The notes below the pieces were generated by a model. The model saw only the letters and a program-made list of their open reading frames with translations. It was not told where the DNA came from and ran no database searches. A DNA stretch of 64,000 bases from Micromonospora lutea (lineage in GTDB: Bacteria > Actinomycetota > Actinomycetes > Mycobacteriales > Micromonosporaceae): NCBI RefSeq assembly GCF_016863535.1, contig NZ_BOPB01000012.1:1-64000 (forward strand). Reading direction: 5' to 3'. Made by a program: the position numbers and the translations under genes. Below, one piece after another: positions 26,052 to 35,434 of this stretch. Numbering within the stretch: position 1 is the stretch's first letter; the number at the start of each line of letters is the position of its first letter.

Positions 26052-27806
26052 ATGCAGGAGCAGCCGCCCAGCGAGCAGAACCGCCGTGAGCCTGCTGAGG
26101 GAGCCCGTCGACGCTCCCCGGAGGCGACCTTCACACCACCTCCGACGTCGGCGCCACCGCCGGAAGAGAAGCAGGAGAAAGCCGCGGGGTCCCGCTCACG
26201 ACGAGCGAAGGCGGCACCGAGCGTCCTCTTCCAGCCGCCACCGGTGCCGGAGCAACCTGCGCCGCCGCACGCCGGATCGGCCTCGTCCAAGCTCCCGACC
26301 GCGCCGGTGCCGCCGTTCACCACGGGAGCGGCGACGACCGACCGGAGCGAGCACGCCGATGCACCTGCGGCCGGACAGGGTGGGGACCCGACGTCGGTCC
26401 CTGCGTCTCGTCGCCGGGATCGCACTCGCCGGCCAGCGGCAGCGGCAGCGGGCGAGGATGTTCCTCAGGCGGAGCCGACTTCGGCTGCCTCCCGAGTCGC
26501 CGGCAGGAAGAAGACCACCAGCAAGGCACTGCCAGCGGAGACCGGAACGTCCGGCACCAGGGCGGGATCTGCCGATTCCGGCGCCGACACCGAGCCGACA
26601 GCGGCCAGCGCCGGGAAGGCGACGAGGAAGGCGACGAAAAAGGCCACACGACGCGCGGGAACCGGCGCGGCCAGCGCCTCGGACTCGGCTACTCCGGCAG
26701 CGACCGAGACCGAACCGACAGTGGCCGCCGCCGAGCCCGCGGCGACCGGCACCGAACCGACAGTCGCCGCCGCCGAGCCCGCAGCGACCGCTGCCGAACC
26801 GGCAGCGAGGCCTACCGAGGCCGTACCGATCAAGGCGGTCCGGAAGGTCACGAAGAGGGCGGCCCGGAAGACGACCAGAAATGCCGCGACGAGCGTCGCA
26901 GCCGCGAACGCCGCGCCCACGGACGACGATCTCACGGACGCGGTGACCAGGGAAGACTCGACCACGAGCGCCGCTACCGCGCACGCGAGGTCCACGGGCG
27001 AACCGGACACCAGCGACACCACCACGAGCGGGACGACCACGGCGAGCGATGAGCCCGGATCAGAGGTGCCGGGAAGTGCCGTCGGGGTGCCGGCGGCCGG
27101 AGCGCTCGGAGACGGCACCGGGCGGGAGCTTTCGGGGCGTACGCCTGAATCGGAGCTGCGGGTGCTCGTCGCGCGAGTGCTCGATCATCCGGGCTTCGCC
27201 CCGGAGCTGCTGGCCGTGACTGCGGTGGAGGTCCTCGGGCCCGGCGCGGCCGAGTGGGTCCGGCGGCTACGGGAGTTGTACCCGGGTGCGGGTGCGGACG
27301 GGCTGGCCCGGCTGGCCACTCGGCGCTTCGTCCGGCAGGCCGGGGTCGGTGGGGCGACCGCCGCGCTGAGCGGGGTCTTCGCGCCGGTGGTCGAACTGGC
27401 GTCGGTGCTCTGGTCGCAAGCGAACCTGACGCTGCACCTGGCGGCGGCGTACGACCATGATCCGGCGCATCCGGATCGGGTGGCGGAACTGCTCACGCTG
27501 ACCCAGGTGCATCCGGACCTGGTCAGCGCGCGGTCGGCGGTGGCAGCGGCTCGGGCGGCCCGGGGGCCGGAGGAGGAGCCCGGACATCGGGCGGTCGAGG
27601 CGGCATGGCGACTGGCGACGCCGCTGGCCGCACAGGCGGGGGGCTGGCTGGCGCTGCGGCTGGCCGCCCGGTTGCTGCCCGGTACGGCGGCACTCACCGC
27701 AGCGGTGGGCAACTCGGCGGGGGCCGAACGCCTGGCTGCCCGCGCCACCGCGCTCTACCGCCGGGGTCAGAGCCAGCTGAACCATTCGCGGGGCAGCAGG
27801 GCGTAG
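26052..27806 (+). CDS. Large protein with basic/Ala-rich repeat region and EcsC-like C-terminal domain
   Basis: This 584-residue protein has residues 1-350 that are low-complexity: Pro/Glu-rich, then Lys/Arg-Ala stretches (KATRKATKKATRRAG) like histone H1-type tails, and a short tandem repeat of EPTVAAAEPAAT units near residue 225. Residues about 365-575 form a hydrophobic helical domain with LATRRFVRQAGVGGATAALSG and LHLAAAYDHDPAHPDRVAELLTLT, resembling the EcsC family. It may be a membrane-associated protein with a DNA- or envelope-binding tail. It overlaps the convergent CPBP gene by 40 bases. Confidence 0.6.
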   Translation: MQEQPPSEQNRREPAEGARRRSPEATFTPPPTSAPPPEEKQEKAAGSRSRRAKAAPSVLFQPPPVPEQPAPPHAGSASSKLPTAPVPPFTTGAATTDRSEHADAPAAGQGGDPTSVPASRRRDRTRRPAAAAAGEDVPQAEPTSAASRVAGRKKTTSKALPAETGTSGTRAGSADSGADTEPTAASAGKATRKATKKATRRAGTGAASASDSATPAATETEPTVAAAEPAATGTEPTVAAAEPAATAAEPAARPTEAVPIKAVRKVTKRAARKTTRNAATSVAAANAAPTDDDLTDAVTREDSTTSAATAHARSTGEPDTSDTTTSGTTTASDEPGSEVPGSAVGVPAAGALGDGTGRELSGRTPESELRVLVARVLDHPGFAPELLAVTAVEVLGPGAAEWVRRLRELYPGAGADGLARLATRRFVRQAGVGGATAALSGVFAPVVELASVLWSQANLTLHLAAAYDHDPAHPDRVAELLTLTQVHPDLVSARSAVAAARAARGPEEEPGHRAVEAAWRLATPLAAQAGGWLALRLAARLLPGTAALTAAVGNSAGAERLAARATALYRRGQSQLNHSRGSRA

Positions 27807-28537
27807 CCGACGAAGGCGACGATGTCGAGCAGGGCGTGTGCCACGATCAGCGGCATGACCCGGCGGGTACGCAGGTAGAAGAGGCTGAACACCACCCCCA
27901 TCACCGCGTTGCCGAGAAACGCTCCGAACCCCTGGTAGAGGTGGTACGAGGCGCGGAGGAGCGCGCTCGTCGCGATGATCGCGCCGACCCGCCACTGGAG
28001 CTGGCGTAGTCGGGTCATCAGGTAGCCGACCACGATCACCTCCTCCAGGATGCTGTTCTGGAACGCGGCGAGGATCAGCACCGGCACCGTCCACCACAGG
28101 TCGGGCAGGGCGGCCGGCACCAGAGTGGCGTTGATGCCGAGCTGGGCCGCAGCCCAGAACAGCGCCAGGCCGGGCAGTCCGATCAGCGCCGCCAGTCCGG
28201 CGCCCCGGGCCAGGTCGGAGCCGGGCCGTCCGGCGTCCAGGCCGAGGGCCCGTGCCGGGTCGCCGGGGCTGCGTGCCAGCAGGTGTACGGCGAGCAGCAC
28301 CGGCAGCAGCGCGAAGACGATGCCGAGCAGCTGGTACGTCAGGTCCAGGTAGGGGCGGGCCGACGCGGAGGTGTTCAACGCGGCGGTCTGCCGCGACAGA
28401 CCACCCTCCGCGGTCAACTTCGCGATGATCGACACAGTGGCGTAGACGGCCGACTGGCCGAGGGACAGGCCGAGGACCAGCATCGTCTCGGTGCCGAGCG
28501 TCCGGCGGGTCACCGGTCGGGTGAGCTCAACGGTCAC
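27767..28537 (-). CDS. CPBP-family intramembrane glutamic protease
   Basis: This protein has about 256 residues and seven or eight transmembrane segments. The conserved Abi/CPBP elements are present: ILEEVIVVGYL (Glu-Glu motif), SYHLYQGFGAFLGN and VAHALLDI (His/Asp). Such proteases are related to Rce1 and process or anchor peptides in the membrane; some confer bacteriocin self-immunity. The start is uncertain; GTG 28537 is preferred over the upstream ATG at 28612 because the extra residues are not family-like. It overlaps the preceding convergent gene. Confidence 0.8.
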   Translation of the reverse strand: MTVELTRPVTRRTLGTETMLVLGLSLGQSAVYATVSIIAKLTAEGGLSRQTAALNTSASARPYLDLTYQLLGIVFALLPVLLAVHLLARSPGDPARALGLDAGRPGSDLARGAGLAALIGLPGLALFWAAAQLGINATLVPAALPDLWWTVPVLILAAFQNSILEEVIVVGYLMTRLRQLQWRVGAIIATSALLRASYHLYQGFGAFLGNAVMGVVFSLFYLRTRRVMPLIVAHALLDIVAFVGYALLPREWFSWL

Positions 28538-28687
28538 CGGACCACTCTGCCCCACCGGGTGCCCTCCGGTGACAACCGCCCTCCGGCGAGCAGTGTTCAC
28601 GTGATCGCACAATCTGTGCGACCTTCATACACGCTCCGTGGAGATTCTGTCTGGGCCGATCCGCCGTCAGAAGAAGGAGCGCCCAAG

Positions 28688-29809
28688 GTGGACAACTTCG
28701 CGCGGCTGCTGAAGGAGAGCTGGACGCTGGTCGAGGAGGACCGGGGCCGGCTGAGCGGTCACTTCTACGCCCGGCTCTTCCTCCTCGACCCCGAGTTGCG
28801 CAAGCTCTTCCCGGTGCAGATGACCGGTCAGGGTGACCGGCTGCTGGAAGCGATCATCGCGGCGATCCACACGGTGGACGATCCGGAGGGCTTCGACGAG
28901 TTCCTCCGCGCGCTCGGCCGGGACCACCGCAAGTACCACGTCGAGGCGGCCCACTACGACACGATGGGCGTGGCGCTGCTGGACGCGTTGCGCAGCATCG
29001 CCGGCGACGGCTGGAACCTGGAGTACGACCAGGCGTGGCGGGACGCGTACGCGGCGATCGCCAAGAAGATGCTCGCCGGAGCAGCGGCGGACGACGACCC
29101 GCCGTTCTGGCACGCAGAGGTGCTGACCCACCAGCGGTACGGTCCGGACACGGCCGTCTTGACCTGCCGGGCACTGCAACACCCGCTGACCTGGAAGGCG
29201 GGTCAGTACGTCAGCGTGGAGGTGCCGCGCCATCATCCGCGGGTGTGGCGCACGTACTCGATCGCCAACGCGCCGAACGACGACAACGTGTTGGAGTTCC
29301 ACGTCCGTACGCCGGCCGGTGCCGCCGGTTGGGTTTCCGGCGCGTTGGTCCGCCGGACCGGGCCAGGCGATCTGCTGCGGGTCGCCGCGCCGATGGGTTC
29401 GATGACGGTCGACCGCTCGTCCGAGCGGGACATCCTCTGCGTCGCGGGTGGCGTCGGGCTGGCCCCGATCAAGGCGCTCGTCGAGGAGCTGGCCGGTTAC
29501 AACCGGGCTCGCTGGGTGCACGTCTTCTACGGTGCCCGGACCGAGGCGGACCTTTACGGCCTGGACCAGCTACGGGAGTTGGTCGCCGACCATCCATGGC
29601 TTTCGGTGACTCCGGCGTGCAGCGACGACTCGGACTTCGACGGCGAACACGGCGACATCTCCGACGTGGTGGCGCGGTACGGGCCGTGGACGACGCACGA
29701 TTGTTTCGTCTCCGGTTCGGTGTCGATGGTGCGTTCCACACTCCGGGTGCTCGCCGCGGATGACGTTCCCCCGCAGCACACCCGGTACGACACGTTCGGC
29801 AACCTGTAG
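28688..29809 (+). CDS. Flavohemoglobin-like protein (globin + FAD/NAD reductase)
   Basis: This 373-residue protein has a globin domain at residues 1-135 (LLKESWTLVEED, RKYHVEAAHY with the proximal His) and a ferredoxin-reductase-type part at residues 145-373 (VWRTYSIANAP for FAD, GGVGLAPIKALVEEL for NAD, FYGARTEADLYG). The GTG start follows AGAAGGAG. It probably acts in nitric oxide dioxygenation or oxygen sensing. The linker and distal globin pocket differ from E. coli Hmp, so the reaction is inferred. Confidence 0.87.
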   Translation: MDNFARLLKESWTLVEEDRGRLSGHFYARLFLLDPELRKLFPVQMTGQGDRLLEAIIAAIHTVDDPEGFDEFLRALGRDHRKYHVEAAHYDTMGVALLDALRSIAGDGWNLEYDQAWRDAYAAIAKKMLAGAAADDDPPFWHAEVLTHQRYGPDTAVLTCRALQHPLTWKAGQYVSVEVPRHHPRVWRTYSIANAPNDDNVLEFHVRTPAGAAGWVSGALVRRTGPGDLLRVAAPMGSMTVDRSSERDILCVAGGVGLAPIKALVEELAGYNRARWVHVFYGARTEADLYGLDQLRELVADHPWLSVTPACSDDSDFDGEHGDISDVVARYGPWTTHDCFVSGSVSMVRSTLRVLAADDVPPQHTRYDTFGNL

Positions 29810-29826
29810 AACTTTCCTCCCCCCGC

Positions 29827-29868
29827 ACCGGGGCGCGTGCCCCTGCCCCCTGGGGCGCGCGCCCCGGT
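29827..29868. terminator. Bidirectional hairpin terminator
   Basis: Perfect 11-bp arms (29827-29837 and 29858-29868) lie between the convergent flavohemoglobin and peptide deformylase-fusion genes. The loop is C-rich and can form a smaller internal stem. Confidence 0.6.
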
Positions 29869-29987
29869 CCCCCTGTGGGCGGACCGGCTCCGCCCGCTCC
29901 GCGCTGCCTCGCCCGTCCGGCCGTCGTTCCCACTCGGGCGGGCGAGGTCGCGCCCCCGAGCCCGGTCCCGGGGGCTTCGTCACCAGA

Positions 29988-31502
29988 TCAGTATCGCCAC
30001 GGGTGGCCGGACTCGCGGTACTCCTCGATCGGCACCAGTGGCACTCCGGGTGCCATTCGGTCGACGTAGAGCCGGCCCTCCAGATGGTCGATCTCGTGCG
30101 CGATCAGCCGGGCCATGCCGAACTCGAAGGACGTGATGATCCGGCCGCCGTCGAACTGGGCGTGCTCGACATCCAGTCGCAGTGGTCGAGGCACCAGTCC
30201 GCGATGGTCGAAGAAGGAGAGGCAGCCCTCGTACTGCTCGTCGGTGTGCGGTGCCTCGTCGACCACGCGGGGATTGAGCAGCACGACCGGCTCGGCGGTG
30301 CGGTCCGGCGGGCGGACCACCGCGACGGCCCGGTCGATGTCGAGCTGCGGGGCGGCGATCCCCACCCCCTTGGTGAAGGGGTGCAGTTCGTCCAGCCGGG
30401 CCAGCGCGGTGACCAGCCGGTCGATGATCTCCCGGGCGACCGGTTCCTCGCGCGGCAGGTCGAGCGGGCGGGCCGGCTGCCGGAGCAGTTCGGCGCCGCG
30501 TTGGACGATGCCGAGGCCACGCATCCGGTCGGACGGCCGGACGCGCCCACCGTCCGCCTCGGGTTCCGGTTGTGCCCGGAACCGCCACTGGAGGCGGTAC
30601 CGGGCGTTCAATGGCGGTTCGTCGGTTGCCCAGTCGAAGATCGCCCGGTCGCCCTCGTCGCGGCGGGTCACCGCCGTCCGCAGCGGGCCCTCCTCCGCCG
30701 AGAGCGACGTTTCCGCGCCCCAGACCTGCGGATCCAGTGCCACCGGCAGATCCAGACGTACGGCGAGGTGTCGGGTCGGTACGCGGACCGCGCGCTGGAA
30801 CCACGGCCCCCACTTGTCCTGACCGACGGTGTACCCGTACTCGATGGTGGCGCGGCGACCGGGGTAGAGCGGGAAGCGTCGTTCGCCGTTCTCGAAGAGC
30901 AGCCAGATCTCCTTGAACGCGTCCCGGTCGTGCTTGGCGCGCCAGTGCATCGTTTCCCGCTCGCCGGACTCCTCGCGGCACGCACACAGTTGCAGCTCGG
31001 CGAAGCTGAGCGGGTGTTCCCGGTGGTGCCGGTTGGAACGGCCCGGGTCACTGGGGTAGCGGTCCACGGCGACGCGGACCAGATATCGGGTGACCGGCTC
31101 GACACCGGCGTTGTACAGCTCACGACGGATGACACAGCGGTAGGTGTCGTCGGTGTGGGTGAGGGTCGCCGTCTCGCGTTCCACGATCAAACCGGTGCCG
31201 GGGGGCATCCACTGGCCAGGCAGACCGGTTTCCCGATGGTTGCGTTCGTTCCGGGCGTGGCGAAGGTCGTCGTACTCCCGGAAGCGTTGCCAGATCGCGC
31301 CGCTGGCCTCCAGGACGGCCTCGGCGCGGCGGGCGAAGTCCTCCGTCGGTCGGTGTCGGCGTCCCTCGACGTGGCTGACGTACGAAGGGTCGAATCCCAT
31401 CAGGTTGGCTAGTTGTTTCTTGGACAGCCCCCGCTCCGTCCGGTGCCGTGCGAGTTCGGCGGCGAAGGAGTCGGCAGCCCGATCGAGCGGTGAGGTCGTC
31501 AT
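29988..31502 (-). CDS. XRE HTH-peptide deformylase fusion
   Basis: This protein of about 504 residues has an N-terminal XRE helix-turn-helix at residues 8-65 (LSKKQLANLMGFDPSYVSHV), a middle beta-rich region at residues 95-330 with no family I recognise, and a C-terminal peptide deformylase domain at residues about 350-500. All three deformylase motifs are intact: GVGIAAPQ (379-386), EGCLS (Cys about 427) and HEIDHLEG (His469, Glu470, His473). The fold should bind a metal and could remove formyl groups. Fusion to a DNA-binding domain is unusual and suggests a regulatory or toxin-like role. Confidence 0.8.
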   Translation of the reverse strand: MTTSPLDRAADSFAAELARHRTERGLSKKQLANLMGFDPSYVSHVEGRRHRPTEDFARRAEAVLEASGAIWQRFREYDDLRHARNERNHRETGLPGQWMPPGTGLIVERETATLTHTDDTYRCVIRRELYNAGVEPVTRYLVRVAVDRYPSDPGRSNRHHREHPLSFAELQLCACREESGERETMHWRAKHDRDAFKEIWLLFENGERRFPLYPGRRATIEYGYTVGQDKWGPWFQRAVRVPTRHLAVRLDLPVALDPQVWGAETSLSAEEGPLRTAVTRRDEGDRAIFDWATDEPPLNARYRLQWRFRAQPEPEADGGRVRPSDRMRGLGIVQRGAELLRQPARPLDLPREEPVAREIIDRLVTALARLDELHPFTKGVGIAAPQLDIDRAVAVVRPPDRTAEPVVLLNPRVVDEAPHTDEQYEGCLSFFDHRGLVPRPLRLDVEHAQFDGGRIITSFEFGMARLIAHEIDHLEGRLYVDRMAPGVPLVPIEEYRESGHPWRY

Positions 31503-31712
31503 CAGCTTCCTCGTGGCCGGGAGTACCAAGTTTCACGTTGAGTCGCCGGCCACACACTCATCTGGCACCTAGTCGACAAGTGTCTTGACTGATGCCGGAT
31601 TCCTGCCGATACTGCCCCGAGTTTCCCCACCAACACGCTGAGTAGTTTTCGCCCTGCGAGTGACCCGGGTCGCTCGCTCCACCCCAAGGTCGGGTTCCCC
31701 TGCGCCCGAAAG

Positions 31713-31731
31713 TGTGGTTAGGCTAGCCTTA
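31713..31731 (+). promoter_or_regulatory. Iron box (IdeR/DmdR-type operator)
   Basis: TTAGGCTAGCCTTA (31718-31731) agrees with 12 of 14 bases of the actinobacterial iron-box half TTAGGCTAACCTAA and has a perfect 10-bp core palindrome, AGGCTAGCCT. It overlaps a possible -10, TAGGCT (31719-31724). It lies 40 bases before the FhuF-like gene, implying repression when iron is replete. Confidence 0.65.
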
Positions 31732-31770
31732 GTACGACCGGGCGGCTTCGAATCGGGTGGGTCAGGTGAC

Positions 31771-32574
31771 GTGGGGGTGGATCAAGTGACGGCGGTGCTG
31801 CCCCTGCAGGGCCCGGCAACCGCGCCCCTGGCCCCGGTCACCGCGACCCTGCGGAGCACGTTCGGCACCGACGATCTTCCCGGGCTGGCTCCGGGCCTGC
31901 TGGTCGCCGACGAGGCCGGTTGGGCTCCGGCTACCACGCTGACCGACTCCCGACTGCCGGAGCTGCTCGCATCGGCCGTACGGCTCTGGGGTGGCACGCC
32001 GCACGCCTCCGCCGCGCTGGCCTGGAAGGCGTACAGCTACTGGGCGGCGCTGCCGGTGGTGCTCGGCTGGGCCGCCGCCCGGCGGGTGCCGCTGCTCGAC
32101 CACACCATGGCGCTGATCCACTTCGCCGACCGGCGCGCCCTGATCACCGTGGGGCTACGCGAATCGGTTCCGATCGCGGTGCTGCCCAACGATCCACTGG
32201 CGCTCGCCGGGTTGCCCCAGGTCCGGGTGGTGGCCGACGAGCGGGAACTACTCACCACGCTGCGCGCCACCCTGTTGGACGGGCACCTGTCGCCGCTGGT
32301 CTCCGCGATCCAGAGTGAGGTCCGCATCGGCGGCCGTACGCTCCTCGGCTCGGTGGCCTCCGGCATCGCCAACGGGCTCCTGCGCGCCGCCGACGGGCTG
32401 CCCGGCTCCACGGTCGAGGCGATCGACACGCTGCTCGACGCGCTGGACCTCGCCGACCTGGTGGAACTGGCGCCAGGGCCGAACGGCGAGCTTACTGTGC
32501 AGCGCCGCACCTGCTGCCTGGCTTTCACCCTGCCCCAGCCGAAGGTCTGCCAGGGCTGCTGCATCCGCAGTTGA
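31771..32574 (+). CDS. FhuF-like (2Fe-2S) siderophore ferric reductase
   Basis: This protein of about 267 residues has a C-terminal cysteine pattern RTCCLAFTLPQPKVCQGCC (CC-x10-C-x2-C), the iron-sulfur signature of FhuF-type ferric reductases. The rest is an Ala/Leu-rich globular domain with AALAWKAYSYWAALPVVLGW, as in actinobacterial members. It probably releases iron from imported ferric siderophores in the cytoplasm. The start is uncertain among GTG codons at 31771, 31777 and 31786. An iron box lies directly upstream. No siderophore gene adjoins it. Confidence 0.72.
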   Translation: MGVDQVTAVLPLQGPATAPLAPVTATLRSTFGTDDLPGLAPGLLVADEAGWAPATTLTDSRLPELLASAVRLWGGTPHASAALAWKAYSYWAALPVVLGWAAARRVPLLDHTMALIHFADRRALITVGLRESVPIAVLPNDPLALAGLPQVRVVADERELLTTLRATLLDGHLSPLVSAIQSEVRIGGRTLLGSVASGIANGLLRAADGLPGSTVEAIDTLLDALDLADLVELAPGPNGELTVQRRTCCLAFTLPQPKVCQGCCIRS

Positions 32575-32587
32575 GCTGTTCCGCCGT

Positions 32588-34414
32588 TCACCCCGTCAGG
32601 GGGCGCACGTCCCAGACCCAGACACCACCGACGTGTTCGGGTTCGATGCCGGTCAGCTCGGTCATCCCGGTGCGCAGCGCGTCGGCGTGCTCGTGCGGTC
32701 CGAGGACCACCACGCCGGCCCGCCAGTACCGCAGATCCTCCACCGCCTCCCGGTGCGTCCGCTCGGTGATCGGCGGCACCTCGCCGGTCCGCCGGATGGT
32801 GCCGAAGAAACTGCTGGTGGGTCGAGGGGGAGCGGAGAACAGGGCCACCCGGTGCCGGCCCGGCCGGTTGTCCGGGCCGAGAAAGTAGCCACGGGCGATC
32901 GGCATCTCCAGTCCGGTGTCGGCGGACCAGCGCAGCGGCTCGGCGTACTCGGTGTCGGGCAGCGGCAGGGTCACCACGCTGCGCCCACCCGCCAGGTAGG
33001 GACGCCAGGCACCGGAGGTGACGAAGCCGGGGGTCGGTTCGAGCCGCTTCGTCGGCAGCGGAGTGGGTAGCACCGGCACCAGCGCCATCGCCAGCCCGGT
33101 CACCGTGGCGAACCGGATCTGCGACCGACGGTCCGGATACCGGGCCGCCAGCTCACGGACCTTCTCCGCGCCGTACGCCAGGAGCAACCCGATGATCGGG
33201 GTGATGGCCAGCGCCCAGCGGGTCGGCACCACCGAGTGCAGGATCGGCAGGTCCTCCAGCAGGGCCCACGGCCCGGGAACGCCGGTCCCGCGACGGTCGA
33301 AGCGAACCTCCCGGCCGAGCGAGAGCACCGCGAAGAGCAGCCCGAGCACGGCCAGACCGATCACCACGGCGTTACGCCGCAGCCACCACACCAGCGCCAC
33401 CACGAGGATCACCAGCGGCCATCCGAAGAAGGAGTTCTCCTCGGTCGGGTTCTTGGCCAGTCCGGTGGCGCTGCGGGCGTCACCGGCCAACGACTCGCGT
33501 GAGTAGGCGAAGAACGAGGCCAGGTCCGTGGAGTAGCCCCGGATCAGCCAGGGCAGCCCGTGGTAGGCGCCGGGACCGTAGAACTGCACGTACAGCGGGT
33601 AGGCCAGCAGCACGGCGGAGACGACGGCGGCCACCCCCAGCCCGGCGGAGAACGGTCGGATCCGGGCCCGCAGCCCGGGCCGAGCGAGCGCCATCGCGAC
33701 GATCACCACGCCAAGGCCGATCGCGGTCATCAGCAGGATCTCCAGGTTCAGAAACGCCTGCCAGACGATCACGAGGGCGAGCAGCAGACCGTTGCGCAGC
33801 CAACGCCCGGGTTCGGCGAGCCGCAGGGTACGCCAGATGATCAACGGCACCACGTACTGCGACACGATGTTCGGATGGGCGTTGGCGTGGGAGACCATGG
33901 CCGGCGCGTACGCGCAGAACGTGGCGCCCAGCCAGGCCGGACCTCGTGCGCCGGGTAGCACCACCCGGGAGAGCAGGAAGTACCAGGCCGTGGCGGTGGC
34001 GATCATGCCAAGGGTGAGGAAAAGCAGGAACGCGGCCCGGGTGCCGAACAGCAGCGTTATCGGTGTCATCGGCAATGAGACGGACAGAACCGACGTATTC
34101 GCCATCAAATTGACTGATTCCGGAACATTCATCCGGTCCGACGTAAATGGATAGGCGAGTTCGGTGACGACCCGGGCACCGTGCGCCATCATCCATTGAA
34201 ACTGGGCCATATCAGTTGGATTGTCGCGAATGCCGTCCTGCGGATTCAGCCACATTCGTGCGGTGACCCAGAAGCCGAATGCGGCGAAGCTCGCCACGGC
34301 CGCGACGTCGTTCCGCCACCCCGAGCCGACTCTCGCACGCCCGCGCCCTACCCGGTCCGTGGCCTTTCCCGCCTCGGACTGCTCGACAGGTCCGTCCGAA
34401 TCGGGAGTAGTCAT
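32588..34414 (-). CDS. Polytopic membrane protein, glycosyltransferase-C-like
   Basis: This 608-residue protein has about ten transmembrane helices after a charged N-terminus. A loop after the first helix contains NPTDMAQFQWMMAHG with an acidic residue, as in GT-C-type mannosyltransferases using polyprenyl sugars. It ends with a soluble domain of about 150 residues. There is no exact family match from memory. It converges with the FhuF-like gene (13-base gap) and diverges from a methyltransferase gene, so it may belong to cell-envelope glycan synthesis. Confidence 0.55.
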   Translation of the reverse strand: MTTPDSDGPVEQSEAGKATDRVGRGRARVGSGWRNDVAAVASFAAFGFWVTARMWLNPQDGIRDNPTDMAQFQWMMAHGARVVTELAYPFTSDRMNVPESVNLMANTSVLSVSLPMTPITLLFGTRAAFLLFLTLGMIATATAWYFLLSRVVLPGARGPAWLGATFCAYAPAMVSHANAHPNIVSQYVVPLIIWRTLRLAEPGRWLRNGLLLALVIVWQAFLNLEILLMTAIGLGVVIVAMALARPGLRARIRPFSAGLGVAAVVSAVLLAYPLYVQFYGPGAYHGLPWLIRGYSTDLASFFAYSRESLAGDARSATGLAKNPTEENSFFGWPLVILVVALVWWLRRNAVVIGLAVLGLLFAVLSLGREVRFDRRGTGVPGPWALLEDLPILHSVVPTRWALAITPIIGLLLAYGAEKVRELAARYPDRRSQIRFATVTGLAMALVPVLPTPLPTKRLEPTPGFVTSGAWRPYLAGGRSVVTLPLPDTEYAEPLRWSADTGLEMPIARGYFLGPDNRPGRHRVALFSAPPRPTSSFFGTIRRTGEVPPITERTHREAVEDLRYWRAGVVVLGPHEHADALRTGMTELTGIEPEHVGGVWVWDVRPLTG

Positions 34415-34625
34415 AACAATTCAGAGCGTAGTCGGCCTAAGTGGCCAGCGTGCGGGGTTCAGGGCACTGGCGTAGTATCGGTAGGGTTCGCTGGCCACAT
34501 CGATCGTGCACCTACCCCCCGACCGTTAATCGGCCATCGCGGGCCCCGATATCCCCGCCGTCCGGGCGGATGGTTCACTCAGTCGGTCCCGGCACGGGTC
34601 GAGTCGCATCGTGAGGAATCGACGC

Positions 34626-35336
34626 ATGGCAGAAATCACTGGGGATCAGCGCGTACAGTCCGAGGTCCTGGAGGGCCTCGCCACGGCGGTCAATCACCGA
34701 CGCTGGTTTGTTGAGCTGGCCGTGCCCTACCTGGGTGACAACCCCATCGAGATCGGTAGCGGCCTCGGCGACTACGCCCTGGAGTGGAGCGAGAACTTCC
34801 CCCGGTTCACCGCCACCGAGGCCGACCCGGACCGCCTGGTCGCCCTCAAGGAACGCCTCGCAGACCGGCCTTCCATCGAGGTTCGCCAGATGTTGCTGCC
34901 CCACTCCGAGCAGGGTGACTACAGCGCCGCGGTCTCGTACAACGTGCTGGAGCACATCGAGGACCACGTCGGGGCGCTGCGCAGCATGGCCCAGTTGGTC
35001 CGGCCCGGCGGCGCCGTGGTCATCATCGTGCCGGCGTTCCAGTTCGCCATGAGTCCGGCGGACATTGCCACCGGCCACGTCCGGCGGTACACGAAGAAGA
35101 CCCTGGCCAACGCGATGACCGAAGCGGGTCTGCAGGTGGAGAAGATCCACTATGCCAACGCGCTCGGCCTGATCGGCTATTTCATGGCCACCAAGGTCTT
35201 CCGCCTGATGCCGAAGGAAGGCCCGATGGTGAAGGTGTACGACACCCTCGTCCTCCCCGCCACCAAGGCCGCCGAGCAACTGGTCCGCCCACCCTTCGGC
35301 CAGTCCGTCTTCGCCGTAGCCCGCACCCCCGCCTGA
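34626..35336 (+). CDS. Class I SAM-dependent methyltransferase
   Basis: This protein of about 236 residues has a Rossmann methyltransferase core: motif I PIEIGSGLGDYAL, acidic TATEADPDRL after strand 2, SYNVLEHIEDHVGALR and LVRPGGAVVIIVPAF, followed by GHVRRYTKKTLANAMTEAGL of the UbiE/WcaG-like small-molecule group. The ATG at 34626 has GTGAGGA upstream; a GTG at 34611 is also in frame. The substrate is unknown; the location beside a GT-C-like protein suggests a lipid or glycan. Confidence 0.75.
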   Translation: MAEITGDQRVQSEVLEGLATAVNHRRWFVELAVPYLGDNPIEIGSGLGDYALEWSENFPRFTATEADPDRLVALKERLADRPSIEVRQMLLPHSEQGDYSAAVSYNVLEHIEDHVGALRSMAQLVRPGGAVVIIVPAFQFAMSPADIATGHVRRYTKKTLANAMTEAGLQVEKIHYANALGLIGYFMATKVFRLMPKEGPMVKVYDTLVLPATKAAEQLVRPPFGQSVFAVARTPA

Positions 35337-35357
35337 CCCCCACCCCTCCCTCGCCCC

Positions 35358-35418
35358 GTTGATCATGAGGTTAGCGGCACTCTTGGAGATCGAAGACGCC
35401 GCTAACCTCATGATCGAC
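35358..35418. repeat. REP-like palindromic element, copy A
   Basis: A 21-bp inverted repeat (35358-35378 and 35398-35418, one mismatch; arm begins GTTGATCATGAGG) lies between convergent genes. A second element of the same design is at 51032-51092. It can act as a bidirectional terminator, but its repetition suggests a genome-wide REP or mini-transposon family. Confidence 0.7.
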
Positions 35419-35434
35419 CGAGGATGGTGGCGGG

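Noticed and set aside
26690..26830. Tandem DNA repeats that might suggest a CRISPR or minisatellite
   Set aside because: The repeats are in frame, encode short EPTVAAAEPAAT-like units and have no unique spacers; they are part of a coding linker. No CRISPR array was seen anywhere in the window.
29760..31412. Long plus-strand frame across the deformylase-fusion gene
   Set aside because: The minus strand encodes intact HTH and deformylase motifs; the plus frame is low-complexity and without a ribosome site.
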